Positions 1 to 12,381 of a stretch of 64,000 nucleotides of DNA are shown here, in pieces (positions within the stretch are counted from its first letter, which is position 1; every line of letters begins with the position of its first letter). This DNA is from Podospora comata (Eukaryota > Ascomycota > Sordariomycetes > Sordariales > Podosporaceae), in assembly GCA_017354895.1 (NCBI GenBank), contig CP071494.1, forward strand, positions 4,092,001 to 4,156,000, given 5' to 3'. Under the pieces are notes generated by a model. That model made no database searches. It was not told the origin of the DNA and saw only the letters and a program-made list of their open reading frames with translations. A program made the position numbers and the translations under genes.

Positions 1-2797
1 TTAAGAACTTTATCCGTCACAACTGGGTAAACGAGGATGGATCCCACAAGCTTGCTGCGAACGAGGTCGAGACCATCAAGAAGGAGATTGTCGGCATGAT
101 GATTGAAGCCCCCAGCCAAATTCAGGCCCAACTGGGCGAGGCCATCTCGACCATTGCCGATTCCGATTTCTGGGAGCGCTGGAACTCCCTTACCAAAGAT
201 CTTGTCAGCCGCCTTTCTCCAACGAGTTTCAAGCAAACAAATGGCGTTTTGGAGGTTGCACACTCGATTTTCGGTCGGTGGCGCCCTCTGTTCTCGAGCA
301 ACGACCTGAACCGCGAAGTGCTGCATGTGGTTGGTGTGTTTGGCGACCCCTTTATTCAGATGCTGGGCATCGCCGACCAGCAAATTGGGGCCAACTCAGG
401 CAACGAAGCCGAGCTCAGGGGTTGGCTTACCACGATGAGTCTCCTTGTTAAGATCTTCTACGACCTTTCGTGCCAGGACCTACCACCAGTCATCGAGTCG
501 AACCTGCAGTCCATCACCGTGCTCCTCCACAAGTATCTCAGTTACACCAACCCAATCTTTGATGGCGAGGAGGACGATCCCACGCCACTCGAGAACCTCA
601 AGTCAGACATCTGCGAAGTTCTTCAGCTGTACACAAACAAGTACGACGATGACTTCAACCCATACGTCCAAAAGTTCACCCAGGATGTGTGGAACGTGCT
701 CTCCAGCGTTGGGCCCGAGAAGAGATATGACATCCTCACTTGCCAAGCGCTTAAATTCCTTACCGCTGTGGCTTCAGTGTCTAGGCACGCACAGATTTTC
801 AGCGACGAGGCGACACTGGGCACAATTGTTGAGAAGGTCATTATCCCAAATGTGTCTCTCAGAGAATCGGATGTTGAAATGTTCGAGGATGAGCCGATCG
901 AATTCATCAGACATGATCTGGAGGGCTCCGATACCGACTCGAGAAGAAGGGCTTCGACCGATTTTCTCCAGAAGCTGCTCGGAAACTTTGAGATGCTGGT
1001 GACACAAGTAGTCTTCAAGTACATCAACCATTTCCTCGAGCAAGGAAAGAGTGACTGGAAGGCCAAGGATACCGCTGTGTATCTCTTCCTCGCCATTGCT
1101 GCCAAGGGTGCTGTCACGGCATCTCACGGTGTCAAGACGGTCAACAGCCATATCAATGTGGTGGATTTTTTCACCCAACATATTGCTGGTGACCTTGTTG
1201 GGAGGGACTCGCATCCTATTGCCAAGGTTGATGCCATCAAGTACCTCTACAACTTCCGCAGTCAGCTTGACAAGGCCCAGTGGGCCGCTGCTATGCAGCC
1301 ACTCATCCAGAACCTGGGTTCAGACAACTATGTGGTCTACACTTATGCGGCCATTGCGGTCGAGAGAGTGCTTTACCTGACGGACGATTCCGGCCAGCAC
1401 ATTTTCCCTCGGGCTGACATCCAGCCCCATGCCAGGGAGCTCTTGGAACACCTCTTCAGTCTTGTTGAAAAGGACGCCTCGCCAGCAAAGTTGCAGGAGA
1501 ATGAGTTCTTGATGAGGTGCATCATGCGCGTTCTGATCGTTCTCAAGGAGGGTGCGGCCGAGTGTGGTATCAACAATATTCTCACCCACCTGAATGGCAT
1601 CACCAATATCATCAAGCAGAACCCCAGCAACCCGCGCTTTTACTACTATCACTTTGAGGCCATGGGAGCCCTTGTCAGGTAGGACTTTTTGGTTTCTTGA
1701 CTGCACTGGACTGAAATCGCTAACTTGTAACAGATACTGCAGTAGTCTGCCTCAGGTCGACCTTATCAGCCGCCTGTGGGAGCCGTTTGCATTGATCCTC
1801 ACCGAAGATGTGTCCGAGTTCATCCCCTTCGTCTTCCAGATCTTCTCGCTTCTTTTGGAGCTCAACCCAACCGCGCAGATTCCAGGCGATTTCAAGGCTC
1901 TTTTGGAACTTGTGCTTACCCCGACTCTATGGGACACCAGAGGCAATGCGCCCCCTCTTTCCCGGTTCCTTGCGGCCATCATCCCCAAGGCCGCCCAGGC
2001 CATTGTGCTGGAGAACAAGCTGGAAGCCGTACTCCTCATCTTCCAGCGTCTTTTGGCCAGCAAAAAGACGTCGCAGAATGCCTTTGACATCATCGACTCC
2101 GTCGTGACCACATTCCCTGCGTAAGTGTTTAACTCCAGTTCGAATGATTCAAAAAGGCTAACCTCGTTGCTATAGTGAGGTGTTGGAGCCATTCTTCACC
2201 AATGTGGTCGGCCTTGTCTTCGACAGCGTCCAGAAGCACCCTAGCGATTCGCACAAGCTCCGTGTAGCGCGTTTCTACCATCTCGTTTCGGCCAAGCCAG
2301 GGCTCGGGGCTGATTTCTTCATCAAGCACGCCGACGCCGTCCAGGCAAACGTTTTTACTCCTTTCTACCTGCAGGTTATCCGACCCACCACTGCCTTGTT
2401 CGCCAAGCCGGTGGACCGCAAGCTGGCTGTTGTTTCTTACACCAAGACACTGTGCGAGTCCGAGGCCTTTGCCACGCGCTACGCCAAGGGCTGGGGCTTC
2501 ACCTGCACGAACCTGCTGGACCTCCTCAAGAACCCACCCAGGGTTGCTGCTGGTCTTGGTGACGAGCTCCTTGTTGAGAACGATGTGGACGACATTGGCT
2601 TCGGCATTGGTTTCACGCCTTTGAACACGTGCAAGCGCGGCCCCACGGATGCCTACCCCGAGATCACTGAGATTGAGAAGTGGGTCGGACAGTATGTCAA
2701 GGAGGCGAACGCGAAGACGAACGGGCAGATCACGCGGTTTGCTCAGGAGAGGCTGGCTCCTGAGGCCCAGCAGTTCTTTGCGCCTTATCTGGCTTAA
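1..2797 (+). CDS. CSE1: Exportin-2 (CSE1/CAS, importin-alpha re-exporter), 5' truncated
   Basis: Karyopherin-beta family carrier that returns importin-alpha from nucleus to cytoplasm with RanGTP. The frame is open from the window edge (first full codon at 3) and already inside the N-terminal HEAT region: KNFIRHNWVNEDGSHKL is followed by the CSE1-type run IQAQLGEAISTIADSDFWERW and the HSIFGRWRPLF motif. Exons 1-1678, 1734-2120 and 2176-2797 join in frame (introns of 55 nt each, GTAGGA...ACAG and GTAAGT...ATAG), giving 894 visible residues. The family is about 960-970 long, so roughly 70 N-terminal residues and the start lie outside the window. The C-terminal half, with the CAS/CSE1 domain (ALVRYCSSLPQVDL, EDVSEFIPFVFQIFSLLLEL), is complete to the TAA at 2795. 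Identity is very secure; only the start is unknown. Confidence 0.96.
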
Positions 2798-3603
2798 GGG
2801 GGGGTTAGCGTGGGGAGAAGAGGAGGCGGTGATTATGTATGTTGAGGGGAGTGTTTGGCGTTTGGGAGCAGCATTGGAGGTAAACAATTGATGGGCATAT
2901 TTGTTGGTATTGCTTTGTGGGGGGTATTGTTGAGCGGAACAGAGCTCGAGACCAGACAAAAGAAGATAAAAAAGGGTGGGGAATGAATACATTTTGATGG
3001 CAATGGCAAAGCGATGATGGAGTTTTTGATGATGGGGTGTGGAGTGATGTTTGAAGTTCTATATATGATGGCTTTTTGTTAGATGGTAAACATGATATTA
3101 CCAAAATACCGCTTCTTCCACGCCACCCTTGATTGTCACTTTCAAAAGATGTCGTTTGGTAGGACTCGTTCTTTTCGTCCCGTCCCTTGCTTCTCCTAAT
3201 CACCGAGCTACGGTCGACTCAGCGGCACAGCTGTAGCCTATCAGCACCCGATCTGCAAAAAGATGTGTTTCAAGGACTTCTTCCAAACGTCCACTAATCT
3301 GCCACTAATAGTTAGCAGCATTTGGCCCCCAGCACCCCCGCAGCGGGCATCCTTCTTCAATCTCCATTTTCCAGCCCTGTGGTTTGAACTGCTGGGACCC
3401 CTGTTTGCGTCGACAGCTCAACGGCGGCTGGTGCTGCGCCCTCCCTGGGGAAACATCTTTCTCTCACCTAGCACCACCACCCCTCCTTTTTTTTCTTTCT
3501 TTATTTTAACCTTCTTTGTTTCTCTCCCTCTCGAACCTGACTACGGTTCCAGGTCTGTATACTCACCGCGTGATTGATTGATTGATCCTCGGTGCGCGCA
3601 ACA
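2798..3603. other. Intergenic: CSE1 3' end and F-box gene 5' leader
   Basis: No gene seen. Two + strand genes are arranged head to tail here. The last 150 bases before the next ATG are C/T-rich and contain three copies of GATT (about 3573-3586), as is common in fungal 5' leaders. Confidence 0.6.
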
Positions 3604-5740
3604 ATGGGCTTCTTCTCGCGCATAAAAAAGAACAAGTCGCTTGATGGTGGTGGTGGTGGTGGGGCGGCGCATTACGATCCTAGGTTCAGCAATGACCAAA
3701 CGACAACACCACGATCCAACAGTTATGACCCGAGAGACTACCAACTATCCGGCTCTGGGTTCAGGGCCATGGTGACGGGCAATTCCCCTAGATTGATTGC
3801 CCAACTGCCCGAGGGGGTGCTGCGGCGTATCTTCGGACTGGTGTGCCCCCATGCCAGGGACGAGAGCTACGAGACGTTTGAGGGGAGCGCAATGATGATT
3901 GTTGGGGGGGAAGAGGAGAGGTGCATGCTTTGTGACATGAGGGATTTGGCGCATTGCGTTGGGGTGTGTAGACGGTGGAGGGGGGAGGGGGTCAAGGTTT
4001 TGTATGTGTCTCCCTTCATTGCAACATAGGACAATGCTGATATTCTGGTTGGGGGGGGGGTTGAAAAGGTATCATAGTATACGACTCGATCCGGTGCATT
4101 ACTGCCCTCTGGAACCGATACTTTCTGATCGAAGAAAACGCCGCTCATTTTTTGACAGGAATGGCTCGCCGGAGGATCCGTGTTTGATGAGGCTGAAGCT
4201 GCTGTGTCGGACGTTGAGGGAGGACCCGGTTAGGAGGGGGGCGTTGGTGAGATATCTCAAGATGCCGTATATGCTTAGGGAAGCGGCGCAGGCGGATTTG
4301 GCGAGGACGATTGCGGTTACGCCGGGGTTGAGATATGTTGATTTACCAGAGGGCTTGTTTACCGACGAGCCGGGGTTTGTGACGTTGCGGCTGGAGGTCC
4401 AGGCGAGGTGTTTGGAGTTGAGGAAGATGAGCTACATGCGCGGGAGCGAGAACTCTTTGCAGGCGCTGGCGACGGGGAGGGTGTGGACGAGGCTGGAGGT
4501 GTTGGAGCTGAATAGGATAGGGATGGACGGGGGGATGTTGAGGTTGGTGTTGGGTGGGTTGGGGGGGTTGAAGGCGCTGAAGATGTTGGAGATGGATGTC
4601 GGGGATGAGGTTTTTTCGAGTGGGTGGGAGGAGCAGCTGCCTCCTTTTCCGGGGACGATCGAGGAGTTGGTTTTGACCGACTGCAAGAATATCACTGGGG
4701 ATGGCCTGAGGTCGTGGCTATCCACCTCCCCTGAATCACGAGAGCGGCTCCGGGTGCTGACCCTTAACAACACTGGTGTCCGCGTTTGGGGGCTACACTC
4801 GATCATATCCCTCGCTCACGGATTGAAACACCTCTCCATCGTCGAAAGGGTCACCGTCGCCATGCCTTCCTCTCCAGACCTCCAACCCCTCAGGAGCACC
4901 ACCCTCGAAACCCTCCGCTACGAAATCACCTCCGCGACCCCAACCAAGAAATACGGCTCCCCACCACACAACTCCTCAAGCATAACCTCATCCTACTACA
5001 CCTACCTGGCCACCTCCCTCCTATCAGGCGGCCTGCCACAACTCCGCTCCGCCTACGTAAGGGACACCACCTTCCCCGACCTCCTCCTCGGCCTACCGCC
5101 TCTCCCTTTACCCTCCTTTAGTTCCTCCCCCGCCCGACCAGGCAGCTCCTCCTCCATAACACCCTTTTCGTCATCCCCATCAAGACCCGCCAATTTCGGT
5201 GGTCTCCCCCCCTTACAACCCGGCTCCTCACTACCCAACTCCAACCCCTTCTCCCCCGGCCACCGCCCCCAAGGCAGCCTGTCCAGCCTCTCCCCCTTTG
5301 GTCAGAACCAACAACAAACCAATCGCTTCAGCAGCAACAACCCCTTCGCCAGCCTCACCACCGCCCACAACGCCTTCCTCAACCTCCCCGCAAAGCTGGA
5401 AGTTTTTACAAAATCCGAAGAGGACGACGCGCTAAACTGGAATTTTGTCCGCATCGGCGGCGGCGGTGGTGGCGGTGGGAGACAAAAAAAGGGGGAGAGA
5501 CCACTAAGCAGTTACGGCTTGGGTGCTGATATCTTGGGTGACGCAGGCGGTTGGAGCTCTGGTGTCGGGGCAAGGAGGAGCGTGCTTGTTGGTGGGAGGG
5601 GGGAGGGAGGCGGGTTTTTGGCTGTTCCCACTGATGTACCGAGGGGGAGACAAGAGGAGGAACAGCAACAAGAAGAGTGGCCTAGGCCGAGGACGCGGGA
5701 CGGGGAGGGGAGGAGGGAGAGGTTGGATTTGTGGAGGTGA
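3604..5740 (+). CDS. F-box / leucine-rich-repeat-like protein
   Basis: Likely substrate adaptor of an SCF ubiquitin ligase. The ATG at 3604 (ACAATGG) opens exon 1 (3604-4001). A 67-nt intron (4002-4068, GTATGT...AAAAG) splits a Leu codon, and exon 2 runs 4069-5740; total 689 residues. The F-box starts near residue 65 (LIAQLPEGVLRRIFGLV) and is interrupted by an insert before DLAHCVGVCRRWR. The joined sequence VLYHSIRLDPVHYC, then RRSFFDRNG and MPYMLREAAQADLART, matches my memory of a fungal F-box family, which supports the splice. LRR-like repeats follow (RLEVLELNRIGMDG, IEELVLTDCKNI, RLRVLTLNNTGV). The last 200 residues are Ser/Pro-rich with a Gly tract and look disordered. The target is unknown. 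Confidence 0.88.
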
Positions 5741-6423
5741 TATATACACGATACAATGGCGTGGCTGGGACAATGAAAGGGTTGGTAATGGGATACATGA
5801 ATGGCATATGACGACGGTGGGTTGGGTTGGGATGGGATATATACATCTTTTTTTCTTTGGGAGCGAATTTTTTTTTTTTTGACGAGCGTGGGCAAAAAAG
5901 GAATTTGCGTGTACTATACCCTTTTTTTTTTTTTTTTTTTGTTTTTTTTTTTCTTTTAACTGGCAGGAACCTATCTACCTAGGCAGAAAAGCATAACCGC
6001 ATTTCAATTTTCACATTTCAAGAATACAAATATCATCTCATGTTCTGAATAACGTTAGACTGCCTTGGCCGCTTCAACATGACCTACAACCTCACACAAC
6101 ACAACATCAACCTCACAGCCTGTTGAGACACCATAAACAAAAACCTCATCAATCATGGTACATTACACCCCAAATACATCCCGGCACTTTCAATATGCAT
6201 GTCGCATACAATCTACACAATGTGCTTAACTAGGTACATACAATAATTTCAAAAAAGCCTCCCCCCTCCCATCCATTCAATCCATGAACCATTTCCCTTC
6301 TCGTACACCCACCCAACACCATTTTTTTTCAGAAACTCATTTTTCGTCCCATGAATATGCTAGACTCAATGCTTGCTAATTATACTAACCGGGCACGCTC
6401 AAAGAAAAAAGGCCGGCTCTTGC
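5741..6423. repeat. Convergent 3' spacer with T-rich low-complexity tracts
   Basis: Spacer between the F-box gene (+) and glycogen synthase (-). It holds a T tract around 5870-5880 and a longer T run broken by G and C around 5922-5955. No coding signal is seen. The tracts are probably in or near both 3' UTRs. Confidence 0.6.
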
Positions 6424-8793
6424 TTAGTTGCCGTTGACGTGAGGGGGCGTCGCCGCTCCGCTGGGTTGCTTGGTTCGAAGGGTGAGAGGAAACGGGTACT
6501 CATCGGGGTCCTCTTCCTCACTGTCGTATCAAGGTCAGCAAAGGTTTCAAAGCAAAAAATGCAGTAGACCAAAAGTAAAACTTACGGAAGCTTCCACGCG
6601 ACGTAGTCCTCAGTGCTGAGTCCCTCCCGACCCTCCTGGAGACTGGCAAAGTCGCCAGGAGTCATCATGCCGGTCCTGTCCCTGGGCGAGCCAGGCACCG
6701 AGAATGGCCGCGAGATCTTTTGCTCGGGGCCAGGAATGTAGTCCTCTTCCTCGTCACCATTGAACGAGGTTGGGTAGGCCCGTCTGAGGGCGAGCTGGCG
6801 AGCCTTGACATATTCCATGCCCATACGCTTCCAGTCAAGGAGGTCGCTCAGACGCTCCGTCCGGTTGCGCTGGTTGATGCGCTGGCGACGGCTCTTTTGT
6901 GTAAAGTCAAACATGCTCGAGGTAAGCTGGTTGACCGAGTCGTCCACACCCTTGTTACGGCGGTCGACGATGTAGATACCATAATCGCTCGAGTTCTCAA
7001 TCAACTCCTCCATGTAGCAGCCAAAACCGGAAAGGTTGGTTGTGATGCTGGGCACACCCATCACGGTGCATTCGGCTGGCGTGTAGCCCCATGGCTCGTA
7101 GTACGACGCAAAGACACCCAAGTGTGTGCCACGCACAAAGTCGTCGTAGTCAAGCGGGAGCACCGGGTTCGCAGAGTTCAGGAACTCTGGGTGGAAGATG
7201 ATCTTGACGCGGTCCGATGGGTGGTTGAAGAGCTGTACCCGACGGATCTGGTTCAGAATAGGATCCTCGCTGTCGTTGATCATGTTGTGCGTGACAATAG
7301 GGGGAAGTCCGTGTCTCTTCATGGCAAAGAGACGGCGACGAAGCAAGACACGGTCCTGGCTGGTGAGGATCTCCTTGTCATCAGGCATCGGCTCTCCGTC
7401 GTGCCACTTGAGGGAGCGTTCGAAAATGCGTCTGCCAATGTTGCGCTCAATCGTGTCCACGGTGTCTCTGAGGGACTTGATAACGGCCTGGCCCTTGAGG
7501 GCCTCCACGGTCAGCGAGGTGGTCTGGGCGGGCATGATGATAAAGGCAACGACGGTGGTCTTGCTGCCAGAGCTCTTGAGGCGGTGGTTCAGACGGGCGA
7601 GGGACTCGATGAACATGTCTACACCCTTATTCCGGAACTCGTAGCGACCAGCCGTGAAGAAGTAGAGAGTGTTTTCAGGATCGAAATCGTAGTGACCATA
7701 GAAGTGACCGCGGACAAAGTCGTGGATCTTCTCCTTGGACTGTTGGTGAAGGTTCTGGAACTCGTGCATGGCGGAGAACTTGGTGACGTTGAGACCATTG
7801 GGCAGCACTCCGTCGGGCTTGCGCTTCAAGAGATGCTCGCTCTCGTACGCGGTAATGTGCGAGACGGTGGTGAAGACATCACAGGAGTGAGCCGACGCCC
7901 GCTCGATGCAGTACCGATGATAGATACCGCGCTTGCCAGCCTCGGCGTCGACGTCAAAGTATTGCAGGTTGTTGTAGAAATCGACCGAGCCGGCGCAGAG
8001 GTACCGACCGAGAAGCGTAGCGTGGGTGGTGAAGATGGTGGTAACATCAATACGGCGCCTCTTGCACAGAGGAAGGGCGACACCGGCGAGCCACTCGTGG
8101 AAGTGGGCAATGACAGCCTTCTTCTTTTCGTGGCACACAAACTAGAACATGGTGTCAGTGAAACCGTTGCTTTGGGCGGGTTGTCAGACCCGGAACAATA
8201 CCTCTCCAAGGAACCATGCGACAAGGTAACCAAACACAACAGCCTCGTTTGTTTCCTCGTCATTATCAGGGGAGGGGATAGAGGCCACGTTCCACAGATC
8301 CGTCTTCCACTCGTTCAGATAATGATATGCGGTTTTCGTGTCAAAGAGAAGGACTCTTGGCGCACCCTCGATCAGCCAGCGACCATACAGAATACCAATG
8401 CCACGATCCCTCATGGACTGAATCGTCGCAGCAAGCTCGGGGTTGGTGGGTTCGATCGCCTCGACCTCGACGGCCGCCTGAAGGGGGGTGTTAGCTGCAT
8501 GGTCATGGTCACCAATGGGGGCTAATGCAGGGCAGGAGAAACTCACAGACTGGTGATTAAGGGGTCCGATGAGCGTGTAACGGTCGCCATACTCAGCAGT
8601 TGTTACTGGAGCCTTGGACTTGATCACAGAGTAGATACCACCAACTGTGCAACGAACACCCCGGTCAGCGAAGGTTCGAGAATGTTATTGCTTGAGAGCA
8701 CATATCCAACATACCACGATGCGCCACTTCTGTCGCAATCTCGAAGAGGAGGTGGTTCCTGACCTCGCGAGGTTCGCGTCCGTCGTCTGCCAT
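6424..8793 (-). CDS. gsy1: Glycogen synthase (GT3 family)
   Basis: Transfers glucose from UDP-glucose to growing glycogen in the cytosol. Five exons on the minus strand: 8793-8715, 8644-8547, 8477-8202, 8141-6586 and 6520-6424; all four introns (60-70 nt) keep frame. The product is 701 residues, about the length of yeast Gsy2. Visible hallmarks: [27 protein letters not shown] at the N-terminus (motif spans the first splice), [32 protein letters not shown], the RNKGVD loop, and the GT3 catalytic segment [14 protein letters not shown] with its paired glutamates. The Arg-rich regulatory helix [18 protein letters not shown] is present, implying glucose-6-phosphate activation. The tail has Ser/Pro sites ([20 protein letters not shown]) like those phosphorylated in fungal enzymes. 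The last exon is short and easy to miss ([14 protein letters not shown]). Confidence 0.96.
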
Positions 8794-11229
8794 TTCGGAA
8801 ATCTGAGAGGTGTCGTTTGGCTTCGAAAGTAACTTTGGCGGTTTCAAATCAGCACAAGGCAAAGAGCTGAGAGGTTCGTTGATGGATGATGCAATGGTCG
8901 AAGAAATAGGTCAGACCCAAGATGCGGGGGAGGGGAAACGGGTTGCAGATGCGGTTCGGCCGGTGGATTATTGGGCCCAACAAAATCAAGGAAAAAACCG
9001 AAATAACGAATAACGGGTATTTGAGGAAGAAATATAGTTCGAAAACCCACCCCGGAAATGTATGCTAGTAAGGAATGTTCTCGCGAGACCCAAGGGAGAG
9101 GTTGGGGTCAGCTCAGCTCAGAGCGGCCGGGCACAGAAGTTGTCTTATAGGGGAACCGCAAGCAACAAGAAATGTGACGTCGGATCCGAATGTCGCGAAA
9201 CGCAGGAATCGAAGCGCGGCTGGGCAACGGCAAAGCACGTTGGAATCTCCCGAAATTGGAAAGAAGTCGAGAATAGGATCACGGGGAGACGGGAAGGGGG
9301 AGGCGTCTGCCGCAGAATGGCGCTGGGCTTGGTGGGCTGGCAAGGCTGGGGCTGTTGGTTGGACAATGGCAACTGGATGACACAGGGCACAAGCACTGTC
9401 TTGTTGTTGAGTGAGAGGGGCGGGGAAGCTTGTATCAAGTAGCTTGGGGTTTGAGTTGGTTTATAGTGCCCTGGTGGTGCTCCGGGCTGTTAGGAAAGGC
9501 ACCGAGGGGGATGGAGGTGAAAGACGGCGGCGCTTGGGTTCTTGCAGGGACCGGGGAGCTTCTCGGAGTTACTGCAGTCTGATGCACTTGGTGCCCGTAC
9601 CAGCCCAAGAGAACCTCTTCTGCAGCAACTCACGCAGCTCTTCCAGGATGCCAATGGGGTGATGCGTGGATGCCCTGCAGCGATGGAACATCAGGTGGAG
9701 ACCTTTGGGAGCTGCTTCGCTGCCTTACTGGACTGCTGCGGGTGCATCGAGATGGATCGTAGACCTTCTGGCGTCGAACAAGCCGGTAATATGCAGTTTT
9801 GCCGACCAACCCCCTCGCTTCTCGACCATCAACGTTAGGTCCTTCGTTGGGTTTTTTTTTTGAGACTGAGAGCTTTTCCCAACACAAGGGATCCAACGTT
9901 TGCTGGTCTGTTAGAGATAACGCCATGATTCATCGATTCCACCCGTCTCGCACTCCCCTTTCAGCTGCCCCTCCCCCGATGCGAGTCTTCAATCTTCCAT
10001 CCAAGCCCAAACACCACACCACCACCGGGCAGCCCTACTGCGTACCTATCCATCGCCCGCTTACTGGCACAGAAACTCTGCTAACCGCCACCGTTGCCAA
10101 GCCAGTCCGCTCGGGGATAAAATCATGAAATGTTTGTCTTTACAATTGTCTATCACCTCTATCTGGTAGAGACATGGATAGCAGCTGGAGGAGCTCTATC
10201 TCTTGCGTCATTCCGTTGATCGCGGACCCCGGCCGGGCTTAGTCATCATGACGACGGCGGGCCCTTGATCTGTGTTGCGCACTGGGCATCAGCACGTCAA
10301 GGTTCCACACGAAACTGGGGCTCGATGAAACGGCATGTCATTGCCCTGGCCTCCTATTCGCTGGCCGTTTGAATATCAACGAACATCAACGACATATATT
10401 CTCCCTTCAACCCGAGCGACACAACTCGACGCGAACACCTCTTCCCACTCAGGCATCTATGCCTGAACATCGCAAATTATGTTAGGCATCCAGTCACTCA
10501 ATGCCAATGGCCCAAGTCCGTTCCAGGCTACGAGACGGCATGTGAATGGTTTGCTAGAAATCCCTCAATGCGGGCACTCATCAATTCCCAACACCTTGAT
10601 ATTGGGCCATGCCGTTATGGTGAGCAACGATAAGATGAATCCTATCCAGAAGACTGCCTCTTGTGTCTGATGAAGAGGCGCGGCAAAAGTTGGGTCTGTT
10701 GGCATCTACACACTGAGCCTCACGGGACTTCTAAAAATAGAACATCAAGGGAGTTTCAGATGACTTCCAACCACAAAGACTTGGTGAACAAGATCTTTGT
10801 GTGCTCGGCTCCTAACTCGGTAACCGTGTTGTCTTCTTCTGACAATACACTGCTCGTCATGTCATGAAACTGGTCATGATGGTTACGCAATATACGCAGT
10901 CAGAGCTGTGTGGTGGTAAAACTTGCTTTGCTATGGGCTTCAACTCGGGCACATTTATTTGACAATGATGGCGATGTCCGATTATTTTCGACATGAGATC
11001 TGCTGTGTCTCACAGTCATACCCATGTACCAATCGAGAGACTACTGTCATGAAGGAAAAGTCTATTTTTACCTCGACACCACGTCGAAGCGTGGAGGACC
11101 AGCTTCCAAGAGGAACAAGGCATTGTGTCCGTGGAAGACAAAGAGGTATACTCGGAAACTGGCATGTCCGTATCTGTGCCCTCTTTCAACTCGAACAAAT
11201 GGAACAAAGACATCGTCTGAGTCACAACG
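8794..11229. other. Long intergenic stretch, no confident gene
   Basis: About 2.4 kb upstream of glycogen synthase. It should hold its promoter and 5' leader. Open frames of 60-126 codons occur on both strands, but they overlap each other, lack domain-like sequence and have no convincing starts or splice partners. Nothing else recognised. Confidence 0.5.
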
Positions 11230-11237
11230 TATATAAA
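11230..11237 (+). promoter_or_regulatory. TATA box (TATATAAA) of the Asn-rich gene
   Basis: Perfect TATATAAA 182 bases before the ATG at 11419. A start of transcription near 11260 would give a leader of about 160 nt. Motif seen directly; function inferred. Confidence 0.55.
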
Positions 11238-11418
11238 CTTCCGCCCGCCCGCTTGGGAAGTAAGTAATCTGGTCTGCCATTCAATCTTCCATTCATCAAA
11301 CTTCAACAACTTTCATTCATTTCATTACCAGCGTCGCTTTTTGAGTTTACTAACAGAGCCAGGTTCTTCCAAGTATCTCAGGTAAGTCTCTCTGATAGAG
11401 CCGCGTCTACTAATCACC

Positions 11419-12381
11419 ATGGGGAAGAACCGCAACAGAAACAAGAACGGTGGAGCTGGCAACAACCAGGGGGGTAACAATCCTCACCAAGGTAACAACT
11501 CTCACCAAGGTAACAGCTCCCACCATGGCAGCAACTCTCACCAAGGTAACAACTCCAACCGCGGCAACAACCACCACAGCGTTAATAATAATAATCACAA
11601 CAACAAGCAGAACAGCGGGCGTAATGGCAAGTGGAACAACAAGTGGAACAGGAACCACGGCAATAACCAGAATGGCAATGGCAATAACAACCAGAACCGT
11701 AACAACAGTAGCACCGGGAGCCAGAATGGCACCAGGAATAACAACAATAACCAAAATGGAAACTGGAATAACAGCAACAACCAGACTGGGCACTGGAAAA
11801 AACGGCGTCAGCAATACTGGCAGCTCATTGCCGGAGCAGAGCACGTGGGTCAAAGCCAAGTTCTCAGCATGTTCCTGTGCCATAGCATCCGGATAGGTCT
11901 GCTAGCACAAAGCTACGCAACCGTGTGTCACGCAACCGGAGACTACAAGTCCATAGACGAGTTTATCACCAAGCACAGAGCCCAAATCCACGACTGCGAG
12001 TTGTTTTGCGTCCAAGGCCGGTTCCAGGACCCGTCCATCACACCACATTCCCTCGCCGACAAGATCGAACAGTTCCTGGAGCAGCACGCGGCATTCATTT
12101 ACGAGCAATGGATCCTGCACGACCACCTAACCCACTATCCTGGCTTCAGAATGGAGGACTTTCTCGCTTATATCCGGGGCTTCTCTACCTACTCCTGGGA
12201 GCCTGTCATCAACGCGGAGGATGCGCAGGGGAATGACACTGATGAGGATGTTGTTATGGTTGACGACGAGAGCAGTCATACGATTTACCTCGCCCAGCTT
12301 TGCAAATTTGCGCCGCTGCCTTACCTCACTGTCAGGTTTGGTCTTGTTGACCCGGATGTACCGGGGCATAGTTTTATGTAG
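11419..12381 (+). CDS. Asn/Gly-rich prion-like protein with a C-terminal folded region
   Basis: Unrecognised protein of 320 residues from the ATG at 11419 (CACCATGG, good context). Residues 1-125 are almost only N, G, H, K, S, R and T, with repeated GNNSHQGN-type units; this composition resembles yeast-prion/low-complexity assembly domains with RNA-binding flavour. From about residue 130 the sequence becomes ordinary and probably folded (QYWQLIAGAEHVGQSQV, DKIEQFLEQHAAFIYEQWIL, FRMEDFLAYIRGF), predicted mainly helical, then an acidic stretch (GNDTDEDVVMVDDE) and a hydrophobic end. A TATA box lies upstream. Donor (GTAAGT, 11382), branch (TACTAAT, 11408) and acceptor (11438) consensus sites would remove the start codon if used. 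Codon choice differs between the two halves. Could be lineage-specific. Confidence 0.72.
   Translation: MGKNRNRNKNGGAGNNQGGNNPHQGNNSHQGNSSHHGSNSHQGNNSNRGNNHHSVNNNNHNNKQNSGRNGKWNNKWNRNHGNNQNGNGNNNQNRNNSSTGSQNGTRNNNNNQNGNWNNSNNQTGHWKKRRQQYWQLIAGAEHVGQSQVLSMFLCHSIRIGLLAQSYATVCHATGDYKSIDEFITKHRAQIHDCELFCVQGRFQDPSITPHSLADKIEQFLEQHAAFIYEQWILHDHLTHYPGFRMEDFLAYIRGFSTYSWEPVINAEDAQGNDTDEDVVMVDDESSHTIYLAQLCKFAPLPYLTVRFGLVDPDVPGHSFM

Noticed and set aside
6460-6490. GGTTCGAA, resembling a tRNA B box
   Set aside because: It lies inside the last coding exon of glycogen synthase (antisense of LRTKQPSG), and no A box or cloverleaf partner is present.
6720-8525. 601-codon + strand frame opposite glycogen synthase
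   Set aside because: Long antisense frames are a by-product of codon bias in the highly conserved enzyme gene; it encodes no recognisable motif.
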